From Pseudomonadota bacterium (lineage in GTDB: Bacteria > Pseudomonadota > Gammaproteobacteria > Burkholderiales > Burkholderiaceae_C): a DNA stretch of 49,937 nt. Position numbers and translations under genes: made by a program. This document shows, piece by piece, positions 24,843 through 32,604 of this stretch (positions within the stretch are counted from its first letter, which is position 1; every line of letters begins with the position of its first letter). The stretch is from positions 1 through 49,937 of the forward strand of contig JAFEEB010000067.1 in assembly GCA_018241325.1 (NCBI GenBank), written 5' to 3'. Under the pieces are notes generated by a model that did no database searches, was not told the DNA's origin, and saw only the letters and a list, made by a program, of their open reading frames with translations.

Positions 24843-26105
24843 ATGACCAATCGCACCAAAAGCCCAATATCGACCGGCCCCCTGCACGGCGTTCGCGTGC
24901 TCGACCTGACCACCGTGTTCATGGGCCCCTCGTGCACCCAGTTGCTGGGCGATCTGGGTGCCGACGTCATCAAGATCGAGGCGCCCGGGGGCGACTCCAC
25001 GCGCAACATCGGCCCCTGTGGCGACGTCGGCCTGGGGCCGCTGTTCATGGGGCTGAACCGCAACAAGCGCAGCGTCGTGCTCAACCTGAAGAAGCCCGAG
25101 GGCCTGGCCGCCATCAAGCGGCTGGCCAAGGACGCGGATGTGCTGGCCACCAACGTGCGGCCCGCGGGCATGCGCCGGCTGGGCCTGGGTTTCGAGCAAC
25201 TCGCCGAGGTGAACCCGCGCCTGATCTACGCCAGCATGGTGGGGTTCTCGCAGCGCGGCCCCTACGCGCCCAAGGCGGCCTACGACGACATGATCCAGGC
25301 GGCGACGGGCCTGGCGGCGGCCGTGGGCACCGCCTCCGGGGGTGAGCCGCGCTATCTGCCCATCACCATCGCCGACCGCTCGGTCGGGCTGTATGCGTTT
25401 GGCGTCATCAGCGCCGCGCTCTATGCGCGCGAGCGCACGGGTGTGGGCCAGAGCATCGACATCCCGATGTTCGAGACCATGATCCCCTACATCCTGGGCG
25501 ATCACCTGTATGGCCACGTCTTCGATCCACCCAAGGCGGGCTTCAGCTACCCGCGCCTGATGTCGCCCAACCGCCGCCCCTACAAGACCAAGGACGGCTA
25601 CGTGTGCTGCCTGATCTACACGGATCGCCACTGGGACATCTTCCTGCACGCCGTGGGCAAGGGCGAGCTGCTCAAGACCGACCCACGCTTTGCCAACATC
25701 CGCGCCCGCACGCAAGCCATCGACGCGCTCTACCAGATGGTGGCCGACGAGTTGGTGCATCGCACCACGGCCGAGTGGCGCGCGCTGCTGCCCGAGTCCG
25801 ATATCCCGATCTTCCCCATGCACACGTTCGACAGTCTGCTGCAGGACGAGCATCTGGCCGCCACGGGCTTCTTCGAGCACACCGAGCACCCGGTGGTCGG
25901 CAAGATCCTGGAGACCGCCGTCCCCAGCGAGTGGTCGGACACGCCGCCGACGCAGCGCAAGCCCGTGCCGCAGCTGGGCGAGCACACGGCCGAGGTGCTG
26001 CGCGAGGCGGGCATGGACCAGGCCGAGATCGACATGGTGCTGGCGCAAGGCGCCGTCCGTGCAGCCCCCACACGCAAACCCGACCCCAAGGAGCCCTTCG
26101 CATGA
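24843..26105 (+). CDS. CaiB/BaiF (class III) CoA-transferase, second copy
   Basis: Second class III CoA-transferase of the operon, 420 residues. GVRVLDLTTVFMGPSCTQLL and LGADVIKIEAPGGDSTRN mark the N-terminus, and the catalytic Asp is Asp178 in LPITIADRSVGLYA. It is not a close duplicate of the first copy: the regions around the active Asp and the C-terminus differ strongly, so the two probably use different acids or donor thioesters. The C-terminal extension (APTRKPDPKEPFA) is short and polar. The stop overlaps the ATG of the crotonase gene, so these two are translationally coupled. Confidence 0.92.
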   Translation: MTNRTKSPISTGPLHGVRVLDLTTVFMGPSCTQLLGDLGADVIKIEAPGGDSTRNIGPCGDVGLGPLFMGLNRNKRSVVLNLKKPEGLAAIKRLAKDADVLATNVRPAGMRRLGLGFEQLAEVNPRLIYASMVGFSQRGPYAPKAAYDDMIQAATGLAAAVGTASGGEPRYLPITIADRSVGLYAFGVISAALYARERTGVGQSIDIPMFETMIPYILGDHLYGHVFDPPKAGFSYPRLMSPNRRPYKTKDGYVCCLIYTDRHWDIFLHAVGKGELLKTDPRFANIRARTQAIDALYQMVADELVHRTTAEWRALLPESDIPIFPMHTFDSLLQDEHLAATGFFEHTEHPVVGKILETAVPSEWSDTPPTQRKPVPQLGEHTAEVLREAGMDQAEIDMVLAQGAVRAAPTRKPDPKEPFA

Positions 26106-26890
26106 CTGCCGAAACCTCGACCAGCGCGCCCGATCTGCTGAGCCGCCAGGAAAATGGCGTGCTGCACCTGACCATCAACCGTGAGGCGCGCCGCAACGCC
26201 ATGAACGCCGCCGTGGTGGCCGGCCTGACCGAAGCGCTCACCGCCGCCAACAGCAACCGCAGCCTGCGCGCCATCGCGCTCACCGGTGCGGGCGAGAAAG
26301 CCTTTTGCGCCGGCGCCGACCTGCAAACCGGCCAGTCCTTCAAGTTCGACTATTCCGAGCCCTCGCAGAGCATCGCCAACCTGTTTCGCGCCAGTCGCCA
26401 GCTCAACGTGCCGCTGATCGCCCGGGTCAATGGCGCCTGCATGGCCGGCGGCATGGGGCTGATGGCGATGTGCGACATGGTGGTGGCCGCACCGCACGCC
26501 ATCTTCGGCCTGCCCGAGGTCAAGGTGGGCCTGTTTCCGGCCCAGGTGCTGTCCGTGCTGCAAGGCCTGATCGGGCCGCGCGCGCTCAGCGAGCTGTGCA
26601 TCACCGGCGAGCCGATCAGCGCGCAGGAGGCGTTGCAGATGGGCCTGATCAACCGCGTCAGCGACGACCTGGACGCCGGCGTGCAGGCGCTGCTCGATCG
26701 CTTTCTCGACAAGTCCCCCGCCGCGATCCGTCGCGGGCTGTACCTGATGAAACGCACCGGCGCCATGTCCTTCGAAGAATCCATGGCCTTCACCGAAAGC
26801 CAGATCGCGCTGTTCGCGCTGACCGACGACGCCGCCGAGGGCCAGGCCGCCTTCCGCGAAAAGCGCAAACCGAAATGGACTGGAACATGA
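26102..26890 (+). CDS. Enoyl-CoA hydratase/isomerase (crotonase) family protein
   Basis: Crotonase-fold enzyme of 262 residues acting on a CoA thioester. The oxyanion-hole segments are AFCAGADLQTG at 68-77 and NGACMAGGMGLMAMCD around 110-125. Aligned to rat enoyl-CoA hydratase, the second catalytic Glu is kept (Glu139 in LPEVKVG), but the first (Glu144 of rat) is Gly119, so it may not be a standard hydratase; isomerase, hydrolase or atypical hydratase activities are possible. The frame is open far upstream, but ATG 26102 overlaps the previous stop and gives a normal N-terminus. Its stop overlaps the next ATG. Confidence 0.88.
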   Translation: MTAETSTSAPDLLSRQENGVLHLTINREARRNAMNAAVVAGLTEALTAANSNRSLRAIALTGAGEKAFCAGADLQTGQSFKFDYSEPSQSIANLFRASRQLNVPLIARVNGACMAGGMGLMAMCDMVVAAPHAIFGLPEVKVGLFPAQVLSVLQGLIGPRALSELCITGEPISAQEALQMGLINRVSDDLDAGVQALLDRFLDKSPAAIRRGLYLMKRTGAMSFEESMAFTESQIALFALTDDAAEGQAAFREKRKPKWTGT

Positions 26891-28740
26891 GTCAAGACAA
26901 AGTGGTTCGCATCGGCGGCGCCTCGGGCTTCTGGGGCGACTCCAGCGTGGGCGCCACGCAGCTGGTGGCCAGCGGCCAGATCGACTACCTGGTGTTCGAC
27001 TACCTGGCCGAACTCACCATGTCCATCCTGGCCGCCGCGCGCATGAAAAAGCCCGAGCTGGGTTACGCCACCGACTTCGTGACGGTGGCGATGAAAAGCG
27101 TGCTGAAAGACGTGGTGACCAAAGGCATCCGCGTGATCAGCAACGCCGGCGGCGTGAATCCCGAGGGCTGCGCCGATGCCCTGCGCGCACTGGCCCAGGA
27201 GCAGGGTGTTGAGGTCAAGATCGCCGTCGTCACCGGTGATGACGTGATGCCGCTCTTGCCCGAGCTGCGGAGCGCCCAGCCGCCCGTGGCCGAGCTGCAA
27301 AGCGGCCAGCCGCTGCCGGCCAAGGTCGTCACCGCCAACGCGTATCTGGGCGCCACGCCGATCCAGGCTGCACTCGATGCCGGCGCGCAGGTCGTCATCA
27401 CCGGCCGCTGCGTCGATTCGGCCGTCACGCTGGGCGCGCTGATGCACGAGTTCGGCTGGACGCCGCAGCAGTACGACGAGCTGGCCGGCGCCTGCCTGGC
27501 GGGCCACATCATCGAATGCGGCGCCCAGGGCACGGGCGGGCTGCATACGGATTGGCAGGACGTGCCCGACTGGGCCCACATCGGCTACCCGATCGTCGAA
27601 TGCAAGTCGGACGGCAGCTTTGCCGTCACCAAGCCCAAGGGCACGGGCGGGCTGATTGCGCCGCAATGCGTGGCCGAGCAGCTGGTGTACGAAATTCACG
27701 ACCCGGCACGCTACCTGCTGCCCGACGTGGTGTGCGACTGGCGCGCGGTGCAACTCACCCAGACCGACGCCGATCATGTGCGCGTGAGCGGCGCGCGCGG
27801 CAGTGCGCCCACGGACACCTACAAGGTCTGCGCGACTTATATCGATGGCTTCAAGACCACGGCACAAATGACCATCGTCGGCTTTGACGCCGTGCCCAAG
27901 GCCAAGCGCACGGGCGAAGCCATCCTGGAGCGCGTGGGCGAGCTGCTGCAGGCGCAAGGGCTCGCGCCCTTCAGCGCCACCCACCTCGAGGTGCTGGGCG
28001 CCGAGTCGAGCTACGGCCCGCTGGCCAACCCGGCCGTGGCGTACACGCGCGAAGCCATCCTGCGCCTGACCGTGCGCCACCCCGACAAGGCGGCGCTGCA
28101 ACTGCTGTCCACCGAAGTGGCGGCGGCGGGCACCTCCTGGGCGCCCGGCACCACGGGCTTTGCCGGGCGCGCCGGCGTCTCGCCGCTGATCCGCCAATAC
28201 GCCTTCCTGCTCGACAAGTCTCGAGTGAATCCCGCCGCGACGCTGGACGGCGCCCTGGTCCCACTCCCTCTCCCGCTTGCGGGAGAGGGCCGGGGTGAGG
28301 GCCAGCGGCCTTTCTCAAACGCGGGAGTTCATGAATCAAATCAGGCCCCAACGCCCACTGGACAAGCGCAAGCAACTATCAATTTAATAGAAAATGACAC
28401 CGACGCCGTCGAAGTCCCCCTGATCCGCCTGGCCTGGGCGCGCTCGGGCGACAAGGGCGACACCTCCAACATCGGCGTGATCGCGCGCAAGCCCGAATGG
28501 CTGCCGCTGCTGCGCGAGCAACTGACCGAAGCGCGCGTGGCGCAGCACCTGGCGCACCTGATGACGGGCCACAAGGTCACGCGCTACGAACTGCCGGGCA
28601 TTCACGCCTTCAACTTTGTGTGCGAGCAGGCGCTGGGCGGCGGCGGCATGGCCTCGATGCGCAACGACTCGCTGGGCAAAGGCATGGGGCAGATTCTGCT
28701 GGCGCTGCCGGTGAAGGTGCCCAAAGCGTGGGTGGGCTGA
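26887..28740 (+). CDS. AtuA-like (DUF1446) acyl-CoA metabolism protein with repeat-derived linker
   Basis: 617-residue protein of the acyclic terpene utilisation AtuA type. Residues 1-450 are the DUF1446 core (VRIGGASGFWGDSSVGATQL, DYLAELTMSILA, SNAGGVNPEGCADAL, GRCVDSAVTLGALMHEFGW, GAQGTGGLHTDW). Residues about 515-617 are the small C-terminal AtuA-like domain (LIRLAWARSGDKGDTSNIGV). Between them, residues about 456-503 are encoded by two different repeats in tandem: the CCCTCTCCCGC hairpin (giving [14 protein letters not shown]) and an inverted ATAGCTGC element. AtuA is needed for citronellol/geraniol growth in Pseudomonas, but its reaction is unknown. The start overlaps the crotonase stop. 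Confidence 0.85.
   Translation: MSQDKVVRIGGASGFWGDSSVGATQLVASGQIDYLVFDYLAELTMSILAAARMKKPELGYATDFVTVAMKSVLKDVVTKGIRVISNAGGVNPEGCADALRALAQEQGVEVKIAVVTGDDVMPLLPELRSAQPPVAELQSGQPLPAKVVTANAYLGATPIQAALDAGAQVVITGRCVDSAVTLGALMHEFGWTPQQYDELAGACLAGHIIECGAQGTGGLHTDWQDVPDWAHIGYPIVECKSDGSFAVTKPKGTGGLIAPQCVAEQLVYEIHDPARYLLPDVVCDWRAVQLTQTDADHVRVSGARGSAPTDTYKVCATYIDGFKTTAQMTIVGFDAVPKAKRTGEAILERVGELLQAQGLAPFSATHLEVLGAESSYGPLANPAVAYTREAILRLTVRHPDKAALQLLSTEVAAAGTSWAPGTTGFAGRAGVSPLIRQYAFLLDKSRVNPAATLDGALVPLPLPLAGEGRGEGQRPFSNAGVHESNQAPTPTGQAQATINLIENDTDAVEVPLIRLAWARSGDKGDTSNIGVIARKPEWLPLLREQLTEARVAQHLAHLMTGHKVTRYELPGIHAFNFVCEQALGGGGMASMRNDSLGKGMGQILLALPVKVPKAWVG
28258..28305 (+). repeat. CCCTCTCCCGC hairpin repeat inside AtuA-like gene
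   Basis: Perfect 11-bp inverted arms CCCTCTCCCGC (28266-28276) and GCGGGAGAGGG (28279-28289) around TT, flanked by CCCACT and GGGGTGAGGGC. The same ~44-bp unit lies at 48397-48440 in metH, in the same orientation and reading frame relative to its gene. Confidence 0.85.
28331..28392 (-). repeat. ATAGCTGC-family repeat inside AtuA-like gene
   Basis: On the minus strand: CTATTAAATTGATAGTTGCT, TGCGCTTGTCCAGTGGGCGT, TGGGGCCTGATTTGATTCAT. Good match to the family order; the A/T-rich end contrasts with flanking coding sequence. Together with the hairpin repeat it forms the linker between the two protein domains. Confidence 0.75.
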
Positions 28741-28786
28741 GCTTCGTCAATCGCCCGCGCAACCGACTTCAACAGGACACTGCAAC

Positions 28787-29587
28787 ATGAACGTTCAATT
28801 TGACTTTGCCGGCCGCCACGTCATGGTCTTCGGCGGCACCACCGGCATCAACCTCGGCATTGCGCAGGGCTTTGCCCGCTCGGGCGCCAAACTCAGCGTC
28901 GCCAGCCGCAAGCAGGACAACGTCGATGCCGCTGTGGCCAGCCTGGGCGCCGGCGCCTTCGGCGCGGTGGCCGACGTGCGCGACGAAGCCAGCGTGGCCG
29001 CGGCCTTGGCCGCCGCCGAAGCACGCCACGGCCCGATCGACGTGCTGGTGTCGGGCGCAGCCGGCAACTTTCTGGCCGAGGTCAACAGCATGTCCTCCAA
29101 CGCCTTCAAGGTGGTGCTCGACATCGACCTGCTGGGCAGCTTTCACGTCGTGCGCAAGGCCTGGCCGCACCTGCGCAAGCCGGGCGCCAGCGTGATCTTC
29201 ATCTCGGCGCCGCAGGCCGTGGTGCCCATGGCCTGGCAGGCCCACGTCGGCGCGGCCAAGGCCGGCGTCGATCAGCTGGCGCGCGTGCTGGCGCTGGAGT
29301 GGGGCCCGGCGGGCGTGCGCGTCAACGTCATCTCGCCCGGTCCCATCGCCGGCACCGAAGGCATGCGCCGGCTGGCGCCGCAGGGCCCGGATGGCGACGC
29401 GTTGGTGCGCGCCATGGTGCCGCTGGGCCGCATGGGCACGCCCGATGACATCGCCAACCTCGCGCAATTCCTCAGCTGCGACGCAGCGGCCTACATGTCG
29501 GGCACCGTGATCCCGTGCGACGGCGGTGCGCAGAACATGCTGACGCCCATGATCACGGCAGCGGCGCAGCAGGCGCAAACCCATTGA
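28787..29587 (+). CDS. SDR oxidoreductase, 2,4-dienoyl-CoA reductase-like
   Basis: NAD(P)-dependent short-chain dehydrogenase of 266 residues. The cofactor motif is FGGTTGINLGIAQGFA at 15-30 and the family NAG-like segment is VSGAAGNFLAEV. The usual YxxxK is replaced: the Tyr position is Val154 in QAHVGAAKAG, with Lys158 kept, exactly the pattern of peroxisomal-type 2,4-dienoyl-CoA reductases (HAGSAK). The later WGPAGVRVNVISPGPIAGTEGMRRL also matches that subgroup. This predicts reduction of a conjugated dienoyl-CoA, fitting the CoA-linked operon. It begins 46 bases after the AtuA-like gene with no terminator seen, so it is probably the last operon gene. Confidence 0.88.
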   Translation: MNVQFDFAGRHVMVFGGTTGINLGIAQGFARSGAKLSVASRKQDNVDAAVASLGAGAFGAVADVRDEASVAAALAAAEARHGPIDVLVSGAAGNFLAEVNSMSSNAFKVVLDIDLLGSFHVVRKAWPHLRKPGASVIFISAPQAVVPMAWQAHVGAAKAGVDQLARVLALEWGPAGVRVNVISPGPIAGTEGMRRLAPQGPDGDALVRAMVPLGRMGTPDDIANLAQFLSCDAAAYMSGTVIPCDGGAQNMLTPMITAAAQQAQTH

Positions 29588-29656
29588 AAGCACGCGCCGC
29601 GTTGACGGCAGGCCGCGCCGGCCGGTCCCTCTGCGACGGGTGAAGGTCGAGCCGCG

Positions 29657-30109
29657 TTGAGCACGCCGACGTTCGCCCCCGACCTCCCGTGCGTGGTCAT
29701 CGACACCAACCGCGTGCTCGACCTGTGGCTGTTCGACGACCCGCAGGTGACCGCGCTCAGGCAGGTGGTGCGGGGCGGTGCGGTGCGCTGGCTTGCCACG
29801 GCAGCGATGCGCGGCGAGTTGGCGCGCGTGCTGGGCTACCCGCCGATCGCCGCGCAGTTGCAGCGACGCCGGCGGGATGCGGCGCAGGTCTTGGCCGCCT
29901 TCGACCGCTGGGCGCGGCTGATGCCTGTTGCGCCGTCCAGCGCCGTGCGCTGCGCTGACCCGGACGACCAGATGTTCATCGACCTGGCCGTGGCGTGGCG
30001 CGCCGGCTTGTTCAGCAAGGACGGCGAGGTGCTGACCCTGGGCCGGCGGCTGGCGCTGCTGGGCGCAACGGCCCACGCGGGCGACTGGGCCGGCCGCGCT
30101 CGAAAATAG
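29657..30109 (+). CDS. PIN-domain protein, orphan putative RNase
   Basis: PIN-fold protein of about 150 residues, probably a Mg-dependent ribonuclease. Acidic residues expected for the active site are visible: Asp16 in VVIDTNRVLD, an acidic cluster in RCADPDDQMFIDLA near 100-110 and LFSKDGEVL near 120. It resembles the COG1569-like group that is often annotated as toxin components, but no antitoxin-like gene is next to it, so a toxin role is not supported. The start is uncertain: TTG at 29657 gives the full product; later GTG codons are possible. It lies between the SDR gene and glcE, where glcD would often be found. Confidence 0.7.
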   Translation: MSTPTFAPDLPCVVIDTNRVLDLWLFDDPQVTALRQVVRGGAVRWLATAAMRGELARVLGYPPIAAQLQRRRRDAAQVLAAFDRWARLMPVAPSSAVRCADPDDQMFIDLAVAWRAGLFSKDGEVLTLGRRLALLGATAHAGDWAGRARK

Positions 30110-30169
30110 GGTTTCCAGACGTCACCCGAGGCCGTGGGGGCCCGAATTCCGGGTTTACCATTGCGGCCC

Positions 30170-31240
30170 ATGCACGACGCGCTAGAAACCATCGCCGACA
30201 AGCTGCGCAAGGCGGCCGAGCAAGGGCGCCCGCTGCGCGTGCGCGGGGGTGGCACCAAGGACTTTTACGGCCAGCTCTTGCATGGCGAGCTGCTGGACAC
30301 CCGCCCGCTGGCGGGCATCGAGGCCTACGAGCCCAGCGAGCTGGTGGTCACCGTCGGCGCCGGCACGCGGCTGCTCGATTTGCAGGCGCGGCTGGCCGAG
30401 AACGGCCAATACCTGCCGTTCGAGCCGCCGCAGTTCGGCACCTCCAGCACCGTGGGTGGCATGGTGGCCGCCGGCCTGGCGGGCCCGGCGCGCGCCAGTG
30501 TGGGCGGCGTGCGCGAACACGTGCTGGGCGTGCAAATGCTGAACGGCCGCGGCGAGCTGCTGAAGTTTGGCGGCCAGGTGATGAAAAACGTGGCCGGCTA
30601 CGACGTCAGCCGCCTGATGGCCGGCTCGCTGGGCACGCTGGGCGTGATCGTGCAGGTCACCCTGAAGGTGCTGCCGCTGCCGCCGGCCGAATGCACGCTG
30701 CTGTTCGATCTGTCGGAGACCAGCGCGCGCCAGCAGCTCAACCGCTGGTGCAGCCAGCCGCTGCCGATCAACGCCAGCTGCTGGTCGGGCGGGCAACTGG
30801 CGGTGCGCTTGCGCGGCGCGCGCGCGGCCATCGAGTCGGCGCAGCGCAGCATGGGCGGCAGCGCGCTGGAGCCCGAGCGCGCCACGCGCCAGTGGGCCGC
30901 CGTGCGCGACCAGTCCCTGTCCTCCTTTCGCCTGGCGCCGGGCGAGGCCCTGTGGCGCGTGAGCGTGCCCGACACCGCCACGCCGCTCAACCTGGGGCCC
31001 ACGCTGATCGAATGGCATGGCGCCTTGCGCTGGCTGCGCCTGCCGCCGCAGGCCGCGCCGCAGGTGCGTGCCGCCGCCGCGCGCGCCGGCGGGCACGCCA
31101 CGCTGTTTCGCGGCGGCGACGAGCGCGCGCTGGTGTTCACGCCCTTGCCCCCGGCGCTGGCGCGGATTCATGCGCAGCTCAAGCAGGCTTTTGATCCGGC
31201 CGGCATCCTCAACCTTGGCCGCCTGAGCCCGGATTTTTGA
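30170..31240 (+). CDS. glcE: Glycolate oxidase FAD-binding subunit GlcE
   Basis: FAD-binding subunit of the membrane-associated glycolate oxidase (GlcDEF), which oxidises glycolate to glyoxylate. The 356-residue protein has the PCMH-type FAD domain: RVRGGGTKDFYG at the N-terminus, PSELVVTVGAGTRLLDLQ, and the FAD-contacting PPQFGTSSTVGGMVAAGLAG, then FGGQVMKNVAGYDVSRLMAGS. It lacks the larger C-terminal catalytic cap of GlcD, as expected for GlcE. The start ATG at 30170 (MHDALETIADKL) is preferred over an upstream start at 30134. glcF follows after 57 bases. glcD is not in the window. Confidence 0.92.
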   Translation: MHDALETIADKLRKAAEQGRPLRVRGGGTKDFYGQLLHGELLDTRPLAGIEAYEPSELVVTVGAGTRLLDLQARLAENGQYLPFEPPQFGTSSTVGGMVAAGLAGPARASVGGVREHVLGVQMLNGRGELLKFGGQVMKNVAGYDVSRLMAGSLGTLGVIVQVTLKVLPLPPAECTLLFDLSETSARQQLNRWCSQPLPINASCWSGGQLAVRLRGARAAIESAQRSMGGSALEPERATRQWAAVRDQSLSSFRLAPGEALWRVSVPDTATPLNLGPTLIEWHGALRWLRLPPQAAPQVRAAAARAGGHATLFRGGDERALVFTPLPPALARIHAQLKQAFDPAGILNLGRLSPDF

Positions 31241-31297
31241 GCGGCGACTGTCGTTGGCTCACGCCCGCTGATCACGCAAGAAAAACACGCCCCTCTG

Positions 31298-32539
31298 ATG
31301 CAAACCCATCTCGCGCCCGAATTCCAGAACACCCCCGAAGGCCAGGAGGCCGAGGCCATTTTGCGCAAGTGCGTGCACTGCGGCTTTTGCCTGGCCACCT
31401 GCCCCACCTACCAGCTGCTGGGCGACGAGCTGGACAGCCCGCGCGGGCGCATCTACCAGATCAAGCAGGTGCTCGAAGGCCACGCCCCCACGCGCGAGAC
31501 CCAGCTGCACCTGGACCGCTGCCTGACCTGCCTGAACTGCGAAACCACCTGCCCCAGCGGCGTCGAATACGGCCACCTGGTGGACATCGGCCGTCAGGTG
31601 GTCGAGCGCAGCGTCGAGCGCCCGCCCGCCGACGCGCGCCAGCGCGCGCTGCTGCGAACCGGCCTCTCGTCGCCGCTGTTCGGCCCCGCCATGCGCGTGG
31701 GCCAGGCGGTGCGCGGGCTGCTGCCGGAGTCGATCAAGGCCAAGGTGCCCGAGCGGCGCGACCCCGGCGCCTGGCCGCGCCGCCGGCACGTGCGCAAGGT
31801 GCTGCTGCTCGAAGGCTGCGTGCAACCGTCCATGGCGCCCAACATCAACGCGGCCACCGCGCGCGTGCTGGACGCCGCCGGCATCGAATGCGTGCGCCCG
31901 CGCGGGCAGGGCTGCTGCGGCGCCGTCAAGTTTCACCTCGCCGACGACGCTGGCGGGCGGGCGCAGATGCGCGCCAACATCGACGCCTGGTGGCCACACA
32001 TCGAGCGTGGCGCGGTCGAGGCCATCGTCATCAACGCTTCGGGCTGCGGCGTGCTGGTCAAGGACTACGGGCATCTGCTGCGCGGCGACGCGCGCTACGC
32101 CGCCAAGGCGCAGCGCGTGTCCGAGCTGACGCTGGACGTGAGCGAGCTGTTGCCCGAGCTGGTGGCGGCACTGCAAGAGCGCGTGCGCCCGCGCACCGAC
32201 GTGCTGGCCTGGCACGCGCCCTGCACGCTGCAGCATGGCCAGCGGCTGCGCGGCGGGGTGGAGGCGCAGCTGGCGCAACTGGGCTTCACGCTGCGCCCGG
32301 CCGCGCAGGAGGCGCACCTGTGCTGCGGCTCGGCCGGCACCTACTCGGTGCTGCAACCCGAGCTGTCGAAGAAGCTGCGCGAGCGCAAGCTGGGCCACCT
32401 GCAGGGCGAGACGTCGGCCGATCGACCCGCCGCCATCCTGTCGGCCAACATCGGCTGCATCACGCACCTTCAGGCCGGCACCGACGTGCCGGTGCGCCAC
32501 TGGATCGAAGTGCTCGACGAATCGCTATTAAAACAGTAG
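31298..32539 (+). CDS. glcF: Glycolate oxidase iron-sulfur subunit GlcF
   Basis: Electron-transfer subunit of glycolate oxidase, 413 residues. Two 4Fe-4S motifs are complete: Cys25, 28, 31 and 35 in CVHCGFCLATCP, and Cys75, 78, 81 and 85 in CLTCLNCETTCP. Two CCG (cysteine-rich) domains follow, with GQGCCGAVKFH near 205 and LCCGSAGTYSVLQPEL near 345, typical of GlcF and heterodisulfide-reductase-like proteins. The last residues (DESLLKQ) and the stop codon are provided by an ATAGCTGC-type repeat starting at 32524, so the native terminus may have been altered by that insertion. It is downstream of and co-oriented with glcE. Confidence 0.93.
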   Translation: MQTHLAPEFQNTPEGQEAEAILRKCVHCGFCLATCPTYQLLGDELDSPRGRIYQIKQVLEGHAPTRETQLHLDRCLTCLNCETTCPSGVEYGHLVDIGRQVVERSVERPPADARQRALLRTGLSSPLFGPAMRVGQAVRGLLPESIKAKVPERRDPGAWPRRRHVRKVLLLEGCVQPSMAPNINAATARVLDAAGIECVRPRGQGCCGAVKFHLADDAGGRAQMRANIDAWWPHIERGAVEAIVINASGCGVLVKDYGHLLRGDARYAAKAQRVSELTLDVSELLPELVAALQERVRPRTDVLAWHAPCTLQHGQRLRGGVEAQLAQLGFTLRPAAQEAHLCCGSAGTYSVLQPELSKKLRERKLGHLQGETSADRPAAILSANIGCITHLQAGTDVPVRHWIEVLDESLLKQ

Positions 32540-32580
32540 CTGTCGGCGCTTGATACGAGGGCGCCACAGCCCTGTTCGAC
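32524..32580 (+). repeat. ATAGCTGC-family repeat at the glcF 3' end
   Basis: GCTATTAAAACAGTAGCTGT, CGGCGCTTGATACGAGGGCG and CCACAGCCCTGTTCG follow the family order. It supplies the last five codons and the TAG stop of glcF and then the spacer to the gpx gene on the other strand. Confidence 0.7.
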
Positions 32581-32604
32581 GTAAATCGTCGGCCCGCTGG
32601 CCGG

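Noticed and set aside
26305-26886. Long frame suggesting a crotonase-independent N-terminus for the AtuA-like protein
   Set aside because: It is the out-of-frame shadow of the crotonase gene; ATG 26887 overlaps the crotonase stop and starts the conserved VRIGGASGFWGD region.
29657-30109. PIN protein as half of a toxin-antitoxin pair
   Set aside because: No small antitoxin-like gene upstream or downstream; the flanks are the SDR gene and glcE.
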